Shown here in pieces: positions 27,301 through 32,096 of a stretch of DNA of 32,096 nt (position 1 is its first letter; every line of letters starts with the position of its first letter). The notes under the pieces are model-generated. The model had not been told where the DNA came from. It saw nothing but the letters and a program-made list of their open reading frames with translations, and did not search any database. Origin of the DNA: Neotabrizicola shimadae (lineage in GTDB: Bacteria > Pseudomonadota > Alphaproteobacteria > Rhodobacterales > Rhodobacteraceae); the NCBI RefSeq assembly GCF_019623905.1, contig NZ_CP069373.1, forward strand, positions 1-32,096, read 5' to 3'. Both the position numbers and the translations under genes were made by a program.

Positions 27301-27890
27301 CGGTCGCGACCTGGATCGACGGCGACAAGGCAAGGATCGAGGGGCGGCTGGAGCCGGGCGAGTTCTCGGGCGAAGCGATGCACCTGGAGATCCGCGCCGG
27401 GTCGCGCGCCGCGGCCGATGGCGAGCCGCATCGCTGCCGGGTCATGCTGAACGGAGAGGAACTGGGCACCATCACGCTGGATCCCGTCAAGGTCATCACC
27501 GCCCGGCTGCCGCTGCCGCCCACCTTCGTCACCGACAAGGAGGCCGACCTGCGCATCGGCCTCGAGCTGGAAGCCCCGGCCTTGCCCGTGATGGATCCGG
27601 TTACCAAGAAGGTCCTCGATCCCCGTCGGCTTGGCATGAACCTGCTCGCGTTCCGTCTGGCCACGGGCGAGATCCAGCCGGAGCCGGAAGCCGATCTGGC
27701 CGCGGATGCGGACCAGACGGAAGAGGACGGTGACGAGCCCGCCAAGGCAACGAAAGGCCGCACCGAGGACGCCGGCAGCGCAAAGGCAACGAAAGGCCGG
27801 CGGACCGCTCGCGCCGGGCGCGTTTCTGGACACACCAATTCCGGGCCGGTATCGTCCGGTCCGGTCTCTGCCTCAGACAAGGAGAGCTGA
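24390..27890 (+). CDS. Large glycosyltransferase with three C-terminal beta-type repeats
   Basis: A 1166-aa protein. Residues ~25-375 look like a GT-B glycosyltransferase of the CgeB-like kind: VPSYYAIWQPVDFYFD in the N-half, and SNRLFEGLAAGTAIIANP (277-294) as the nucleotide-binding C-half. Residues ~379-640 start ITVIFPYAGQR and resemble a degenerate GT-A domain. From ~665 there are three ~140-residue repeats (~665-798, 809-941, 947-1091), with TGNG and IDG motifs and DPRRLG near the ends of the first and third. The tail is acidic, then basic, with a duplicated KATKGR. The start is uncertain: the frame opens at 24276, but 24276-24389 looks non-coding, so I use ATG 24390. Function beyond glycosyl transfer is unknown. 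Confidence 0.75.
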   Translation: MDMTADHPAALAKLQAYFDQVLGEAAGAPRRATIAVPLTWPEIRNAEYEVIKRFCNAAERIGSRIIVTDNNGYPVWSSDDAPVDKTRQLGPDDVDFMISLHFESPRLIDVPSYYAIWQPVDFYFDFGYEPSVAKLLTHSDGLSCSADPSDAHFQALMASCGRNRPGHLPYLFHSPSGPYFEPKITEESRLFYIGINWERLGQSKKGRFHELLRLLDDEKLIDIYGPRTFLGAKPWEGYDCYRGELPFDGKSVVRALHNSGICLAMSSKAHQDSGVMSNRLFEGLAAGTAIIANPHPFIDKYFSDLVYQVDDTVGDEEIFFQITDIITEIRADPEAANERARKGQERLRDLFSLEKCLQALITQHPARTAARRGPDAAPITVIFPYAGQRLSAVREVLEDLKAQAGVAIELVLVWDPVFAEGAGKALIEAAQAHFPRVTVITDVFHQDALQPTLGAALHAARGHVTTEAFAVVSTGERFFRDHFRSLAQALTVPGGRARVLAAASGQLDEDYEGAKRDLFVRRTVAGLNMPSDPRDVLVNSDLWRTPGRYLFSAGLLTSAGAEVLPLLDDGATGYLLLQTLIGGRVAQTGEAGYVRIIPDAVTRMPSAQRIARQQQFLRDTLRFDPLPGLPPVPPVTGTGLNGDLAVAPFVPRIFLDEMMDVRTGSAALQYLDTGFSHPEAGGIWIDGGVGTLRFRIANAGKIEDMQIALMLAGRPALADNRPQHVTVAVNGMTLGYFQLSAQPVAITVRLPVGLAKAEVLQVRIIADHAEPVRNAEGAIVDPRRLGILLTGVGIFRSAKVPLPELAPDLDYDLRRTGNGRPLLVEGCFPEEELTWLSDGPALLRFRIRERMPKMRLELDLIAVSSETQHEPIELTCKINDMPVARFKVGERMSTHVIPLPAEAMGDMGNCELTLEPSHAVRMYGGNRILSVGLRRLRLSNLDPIEPDVEYLTTSTGNGKSFLREGFSKIEPVATWIDGDKARIEGRLEPGEFSGEAMHLEIRAGSRAAADGEPHRCRVMLNGEELGTITLDPVKVITARLPLPPTFVTDKEADLRIGLELEAPALPVMDPVTKKVLDPRRLGMNLLAFRLATGEIQPEPEADLAADADQTEEDGDEPAKATKGRTEDAGSAKATKGRRTARAGRVSGHTNSGPVSSGPVSASDKES
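27744..27799 (+). repeat. 17-bp direct repeat encoding KATKGR
   Basis: AAGGCAACGAAAGGCCG occurs at 27744-27760 and 27783-27799 (offset 39 bp, 13 codons, in frame), inside the charged tail of the large glycosyltransferase. Confidence 0.7.
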
Positions 27891-27892
27891 TC

Positions 27893-28102
27893 ATGGCCAA
27901 CGAAACTCAGGCTGCGGACGACGACAAGAAGGCCGGCAACCAGGTTGCCGCCCGGCTGGCACGGGTGCTTTATGCGCGCGCCAATCCCGGCAAGGTTTCG
28001 AAAGATGCCTGGGAAGCGGCGCGGGCCGACTATCTCAAGCAGGCCCGCCAATTGATGCGTGCCCTGGAAAAGCAGGGACTCAGCATCACGCTGGCCGCCT
28101 GA
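27893..28102 (+). CDS. Small helical protein of unknown function
   Basis: A 69-aa protein (MANETQAADDDKKAGNQVAA, continuing to SITLAA). It is placed 2 nt after the stop of the large glycosyltransferase and has a perfect AAGGAGAG ribosome site, so it is very probably translated from the same mRNA. The composition is Ala/Lys/Arg-rich with an acidic start, and predicted to be mostly alpha-helix. No membrane segment, signal peptide or cysteine is seen. I do not recognise the family. The tight coupling suggests a partner or regulator of the glycosyltransferase; this is inference from position only. Confidence 0.7.
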   Translation: MANETQAADDDKKAGNQVAARLARVLYARANPGKVSKDAWEAARADYLKQARQLMRALEKQGLSITLAA

Positions 28103-28592
28103 TCCAGAGAGGTATCCTGCCGGATCTACGCCAGAACAGCTGAAGAAAGTCCGCACTCATGGAATCCTTCCCTGCTCGCCGCGAATCTTTCTGCGCTCAA
28201 CAGACCCTGATCCGGTCCGGGACTCTTGGGCAGATGGATGAGCCTGGAAAGCTGATCTCTGGTTTCAGACACCCCTGGCCTGGTGATAAATGCGCCAAGG
28301 GACGGGATTCTGAAAAATACAGTGCATTGTATCGCCCCAAGGAGACGGGAATTTTATTTCTGTTCGGATCATCCCTGCCAGAAACTGATTTCTCCGGGGT
28401 ATCCCTGCAGAACCTATGCTCCCCATTCTGTGAAATGGACAATACCGGGGAAATACTGCGAATGGCCGGCCATGAAAAAATGACCGGTTTCAACAAAGGC
28501 CAGGCGGCGGCAACTTACAGGTTGCAGGGTCGGGATCGCCTGTCTATCACACCGCCGACCGGCAAACGGGACAAAGTGGAGATCGGGGCTTT
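28103..28592 (+). other. 490-nt atypical intergenic region upstream of gmd
   Basis: Lower GC than its surroundings and codon-like content unlike neighbouring genes. A 145-codon frame (28159-28596) overlapping the gmd start by 4 nt exists, but it uses many A/T-ending codons and matches nothing I know, so I do not call it a gene. Contents include a near-palindrome TACAGTGCATTGTA (28318-28331), a perfect 12-bp palindrome ATGGCCGGCCAT (28462-28473) and several AT-rich runs (28310-28360). It is likely the promoter/leader for gmd, or residue of an insertion. Confidence 0.5.
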
Positions 28593-29606
28593 ATGAAGAA
28601 GGCATTCATCACGGGCATCACCGGACAGGACGGGGCCTATCTTTCGAAGTTCCTGCTTGAGAAGGGATACGAGGTTCACGGCGGCGTCCGCCGGATTTCC
28701 CAGCCCGAGACGGTCCGTCTGGAGCAGGTCGGCGTCCTGAAGGACGTGATCATCCACGACTTCGACCTGTCGGAACCCTACAACATCGTCCGCGTGCTGC
28801 AGACGGTCGCACCGGACGAGGTCTACAACCTCGGCGCACAGAGCTTCGTCGGTTCGTCCTGGGACCTGCCGGTCTATGCTGCCGATGTGAACGGCATCGG
28901 TGTGCTGCGCATCCTGGACGCGCTGCGCACCTTTGCGCCGCAGACGCGCTTCTACCAGGCCTCGACCTCCGAGATGTTCGGCCTGGTGCAGGCCGTGCCG
29001 CAAAGCGAGACCACGCGCTTCTATCCGCGCTCGCCCTATGGCGTGGCCAAGGTCTATGGCCATTACATCACCATGAACTACCGGGAATCCTTCGGGATGC
29101 ATGCCTCGTCGGGCATTCTCTTCAACCACGAGAGTCCGCTGCGCGGCAAGGAGTTCGTCACGCGCAAGATTACCCTCGCCCTGGCCCGCCTGGCCCGCGG
29201 CGGCACCGACACCCTGGTCCTTGGCAATCTTGATGCCAAGCGCGACTGGGGCTTCGCCGGCGACTATGTCAAGGGCATGTGGATGATGCTGCAGCAGCCC
29301 GAAGCCGATGACTATGTGCTGGCCACCGGGGTGACGACGCCGATCCGCGACTTCGTGCGCTTTGCCGCCGAGGCGCTCGGCATGGATCCGGTGTTCGAGG
29401 GCGAGGGCGTGGAGGAAACCGCCACCGACCGCAAGACCGGCAAGCGTATCGTCGAGATCAGCGAGAAGTTCTTCCGCCCGGCGGAAGTGGACCTGCTGAT
29501 CGGCGATCCCACGAAGGCGCGCACCAGGCTGGGCTGGCAACCGGAAGTCACGGTGCGGCAACTGGCCGAGATGATGGCGAAGTCCGATTACGATGCCCTT
29601 GGCTAA
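28593..29606 (+). CDS. gmd: GDP-mannose 4,6-dehydratase
   Basis: A 337-aa extended SDR enzyme that converts GDP-D-mannose to GDP-4-keto-6-deoxy-D-mannose. The NADP-binding loop is TGITGQDGAYL (7-17). The catalytic residues are present as TSE in STSEMFG (Thr125, Glu127) and Tyr149/Lys153 in YGVAK. The family-specific NHESPLRGKEFVTRKIT is intact. It takes GDP-mannose from ManC and feeds the Fcl-like enzyme. GGAG lies 11 nt before the ATG. Slightly short compared with the usual ~345-375 aa, but no motif is missing. The next gene starts inside its last codons (14-nt overlap), so the two are coupled. Confidence 0.95.
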   Translation: MKKAFITGITGQDGAYLSKFLLEKGYEVHGGVRRISQPETVRLEQVGVLKDVIIHDFDLSEPYNIVRVLQTVAPDEVYNLGAQSFVGSSWDLPVYAADVNGIGVLRILDALRTFAPQTRFYQASTSEMFGLVQAVPQSETTRFYPRSPYGVAKVYGHYITMNYRESFGMHASSGILFNHESPLRGKEFVTRKITLALARLARGGTDTLVLGNLDAKRDWGFAGDYVKGMWMMLQQPEADDYVLATGVTTPIRDFVRFAAEALGMDPVFEGEGVEETATDRKTGKRIVEISEKFFRPAEVDLLIGDPTKARTRLGWQPEVTVRQLAEMMAKSDYDALG

Positions 29607-32096
29607 GGCGCTGCGCGGGCAGGTTGCCCGCCTGGTGCATGCCATGCGGCCCTACCGGGGCAATGTCGACGGGGTCTTTGACGGGGCCCTGACCGGATGG
29701 GTTTTGCCACGCGATCCGGCCGCGGGGCCGGTTCGTGTCGGGCTTTACACCCGGCGTGGACTGCTGGCGCAGGGCGTGGCCAACATCTTCAGGGGCGACC
29801 TGAAGGAGGCCGGCATCGGCACGGGGCATCACGCCTTTGCCCTGCCGCTGCCGCCCGCGCTGTTGCGCACCATCGCCGAGGACGGCGGCCGCGTGACCGT
29901 CCGCGTCCTGGACCGCACCGAATTCATTCTGGGCAACCAGATCCTGCTTGTGCCGGGGGCGGGGGTCCTGCCTGCCGGCGCCGCCGACAGGGGAGACCCC
30001 CTGGAACGGCTGCTTTACGGCGACCTGCAGCGCTGGCGCGCGCTGCTGGAGGCCCGGGCCGGGATGTCCCTGGATTGCCTGCCGGGCGAAGCCGGCTGGC
30101 CCGACCTGCCCGCCGATGCGCCGCACCGGCGGATGTTCTCGCGCAGCGACTATCTGACCGGGGGGGAGTTGCCGCCCGGCATGACGGCCTACGGCGACTA
30201 TGTGCGTTACCGCTACAAGCTGGACCGCCAGTTCGACCTCGCCGAAGAGGCCGAGACTGCGCATTTCCAGAACTGGTATGTCGCGGGCTACAGCACCCTG
30301 CGCAAGGGATTGCGCGTGCCGATGTCGCAGGAGCTGATCGCCTGGTGGAACGGGCCTGTCGTGATCCCCGGCCAGCGCACCACGATCACGCGGGCCACCT
30401 GGTCCTTCATCCTCGGTGTGCCGCCGCTTTTGCATTCGATGGATTTCGGCAATGCCAACTGGCTGGACTGGGTCACCTTCTGGTGGTCGGTGCGGCAGGC
30501 CCGCGCGATGAATGTCGAGGATTGCCTGGTGCCCGAGGCCTATGCCGAGCGCCTGCGCCGGGTGCCAGAAGCCTGGGAGGGCAAGCCCGACGCGCCGAGC
30601 GAGTTCATGCTGCGCCTTCACGCCGAGACGCCGGAACTGGCCGGCTTCGTGCTGGAAGACCGGGCGGCACGCCTGCGGCTTGGCGCGGTCATCGCGCTGA
30701 TGGCAGCGCAGCGGCCCGACTACCTGCGCTTCCTGCCCGAGGGTCTTCTGGGCCGGCTCTTCGAGGGGCAGGCGCCGCTTCTGCCCGCGCTCTGGCGCGA
30801 GCTTGCCGGCGAGGGAGCGCCCGAACTGGACCGCCCCGCCTTCGAGGCGGCGCTTCGGCTGCAGGGCTTCGACCCGGTCGGGCTGCGCTTCCTGAACTTC
30901 ACCGCCGGGGGCGACCGGCTGGAAGCGGCGATCCTGCCGGCCCCGCCGCGCGACGAGACGCCGGTGGATATCCAGATCATCGGCCCCTTCGAAAAGGCCT
31001 CGGGCCTGGGCCAGGCGACGCGGCTTTCGGCCGAGGTGCTGTCGCGCACCGGCTGGAGCGTGAACTGCGTCAACTTCGGCCTCGACAATCCCGCCCCCGA
31101 GGGCTTCAGCCGGGTAGGCGACCTGTCGGGCTACCGCCGCGCGAAGGTGAACCTGATCCACCTGAACGGCGAGTCGATCCCCCTGGCCTTCGCCTACCAG
31201 CCCGATGTCTTTTCGGGTGCCTACAACATCGGCTATTTCTTCTGGGAACTCGACAGCCCGGCGGCCTGCCATTACCTCGGCATGAACATGCTGGATGAGA
31301 TCTGGGTCTCGACCGAATACGGCGTGTCGATCTTCCGGCCGAATGCGCCGGGGCCGGTGACCAATGTCGGCATGTGCTTCGAGGATCTGCCCGAGATCGA
31401 CCGCGACGAGGCCCGTGCCTACCTGCAGCGCAAGACCGGCTTTTCGGGCCGCGAATTCGTGTTCTTCGTGGCCTTCGACAGCTTTTCCTTCGTGCAGCGC
31501 AAGAACCCGCTCGGCACGCTGAAGGCCTTTGCCCGCGCCTTCGAGGGGGTGCGCGACGTGCGGCTGGTGATCAAGACGCAGAACCGCCGCAAGGTGGCCG
31601 ACCCGGCGCAACTGCGCATCTGGGAAAAGGTCGATGCCCTGGTCGCGGCAGACAAGCGCATCACGGTCATCGACGAGACGCTGAGCTATGATGACCTCTT
31701 GCGGCTGAAGAAGGGTGCGGACTGCTACATCTCGCTGCACAAGTCCGAGGGCTGGGGCTTCGGCATGATCGAGGCGATGAACCTAAAGCTGCCGGTGGTC
31801 TGCACCGCCTATTCCGGCAACATGGACTTCTGTTCGGAAGAGACCGCCTTCCTGGTGGGCTACCAGGAGGTCGAACTGGAGGACGACGACTACATCTTCG
31901 TGCTGCCGGGCCAGAAATGGGCCGAGCCCGACATCGCCGATGCAGCGCGCCAGATGCGCCTGGTGCATGACGACGCGGCGCTGCGCCAGGCCAAGGCCGA
32001 GGCCGGCCATGCCTATGTGCGCACCCATTTCTCGGCCGAGGCGATCTCGCGCCGCTATGCGGCGCGGATGGAGGAGATCATGAAGGGTCTTGAGGC
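29593..32096 (+). CDS. GT4 glycosyltransferase with beta-type N-terminal domain (runs off window)
   Basis: An open frame from ATG 29593 to the window end (834 complete codons, no stop reached), overlapping gmd by 14 nt. Residues ~18-120 (GNVDGVFDGALTGWVL and LYTRRGLLAQGVANIF) form a small strand-rich domain often found fused to surface-glycan glycosyltransferases. A middle region (~135-450) is of unknown role. From ~457 a GT4 GT-B domain follows: IQIIGPFEKASGLGQATRL, IGYFFWELD, and the EX7E pair Glu719/Glu727 in EGWGFGMIE. It would transfer a nucleotide sugar, possibly the GDP-6-deoxyhexose made by its neighbour. Another + frame over 29697-31298 is a shadow of this gene. Confidence 0.85.
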   Translation, partial: MPLAKALRGQVARLVHAMRPYRGNVDGVFDGALTGWVLPRDPAAGPVRVGLYTRRGLLAQGVANIFRGDLKEAGIGTGHHAFALPLPPALLRTIAEDGGRVTVRVLDRTEFILGNQILLVPGAGVLPAGAADRGDPLERLLYGDLQRWRALLEARAGMSLDCLPGEAGWPDLPADAPHRRMFSRSDYLTGGELPPGMTAYGDYVRYRYKLDRQFDLAEEAETAHFQNWYVAGYSTLRKGLRVPMSQELIAWWNGPVVIPGQRTTITRATWSFILGVPPLLHSMDFGNANWLDWVTFWWSVRQARAMNVEDCLVPEAYAERLRRVPEAWEGKPDAPSEFMLRLHAETPELAGFVLEDRAARLRLGAVIALMAAQRPDYLRFLPEGLLGRLFEGQAPLLPALWRELAGEGAPELDRPAFEAALRLQGFDPVGLRFLNFTAGGDRLEAAILPAPPRDETPVDIQIIGPFEKASGLGQATRLSAEVLSRTGWSVNCVNFGLDNPAPEGFSRVGDLSGYRRAKVNLIHLNGESIPLAFAYQPDVFSGAYNIGYFFWELDSPAACHYLGMNMLDEIWVSTEYGVSIFRPNAPGPVTNVGMCFEDLPEIDRDEARAYLQRKTGFSGREFVFFVAFDSFSFVQRKNPLGTLKAFARAFEGVRDVRLVIKTQNRRKVADPAQLRIWEKVDALVAADKRITVIDETLSYDDLLRLKKGADCYISLHKSEGWGFGMIEAMNLKLPVVCTAYSGNMDFCSEETAFLVGYQEVELEDDDYIFVLPGQKWAEPDIADAARQMRLVHDDAALRQAKAEAGHAYVRTHFSAEAISRRYAARMEEIMKGLE

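Noticed and set aside
24951-27833. 960-codon minus-strand frame
   Set aside because: Low-complexity, His/Gln/Arg-rich antisense of the large glycosyltransferase; no family motif.
28159-28596. 145-codon frame overlapping the gmd start
   Set aside because: A/T-ending codons unlike neighbours, no ribosome site and no recognisable motif; kept only as a note on the intergenic region.
29697-31298. 533-codon plus frame
   Set aside because: Out-of-frame shadow; the true gene starts at 29593 and stays open to the window end with GT4 motifs.
29548-31740. 730-codon minus-strand frame
   Set aside because: Antisense of the GT4 gene, with composition typical of shadow frames.

Overview
The window is high-GC DNA with codon usage and gene families typical of a Rhodobacterales alphaproteobacterium (Rhodobacter/Paracoccus/roseobacter type). 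It appears to come from an extrachromosomal replicon (large plasmid or chromid). Near the middle is a complete plasmid maintenance module: a RepA (RPA-family) initiator at 18827-19855 on the minus strand, head-to-head with parA (20295-21680) and parB (21787-22884). An intergenic origin candidate carries three 22-bp iterons, and a perfect palindrome between parA and parB is a parS candidate. Everything around this module concerns cell-surface polysaccharide or secreted calcium-binding proteins. This matches what I recall of the RepA-type 'biofilm plasmids' of roseobacters; the match is an inference from gene content.

Left arm (1-18646). It begins with an FkbM-type methyltransferase, a PAPS-type sulfotransferase and manC (GDP-mannose supply), all on + and tightly packed. 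Next is a 1592-aa serralysin-like RTX metalloprotease ending at a strong hairpin terminator. Then come a minus-strand GT2 glycosyltransferase, a divergent fused GT2-GT4 glycosyltransferase, and an ABC-dependent capsule export set: KpsM-like permease on minus, and KpsE-like co-polymerase plus KpsT-like ATPase on plus, with a palindrome-rich divergent promoter between them. The arm ends with an 897-aa RTX protein that has a propeller-like N-terminus and two nearly identical DUF4214 units.

Right arm (22885-32096, all +). It holds an NAD-dependent epimerase/reductase of the GDP-fucose synthase type, a short sulfotransferase remnant, a 1166-aa glycosyltransferase with three C-terminal beta-type repeats, a 69-aa unknown protein, a 490-nt atypical, lower-GC gap, gmd (GDP-mannose 4,6-dehydratase), and a GT4 glycosyltransferase that runs off the end of the window.

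Working model: ManC, Gmd and the Fcl-like enzyme make a GDP-6-deoxyhexose (probably GDP-L-fucose). The glycosyltransferases polymerise it, the FkbM enzyme and the sulfotransferase may methylate and sulfate it, and KpsM/T/E export the product. The two RTX proteins would be secreted by a type I system not encoded here. Not found in the window: phosphomannomutase, an outer-membrane polysaccharide channel (KpsD/Wza), a type I secretion ABC/adaptor pair, any transposase, any tRNA or rRNA, and any CRISPR array.
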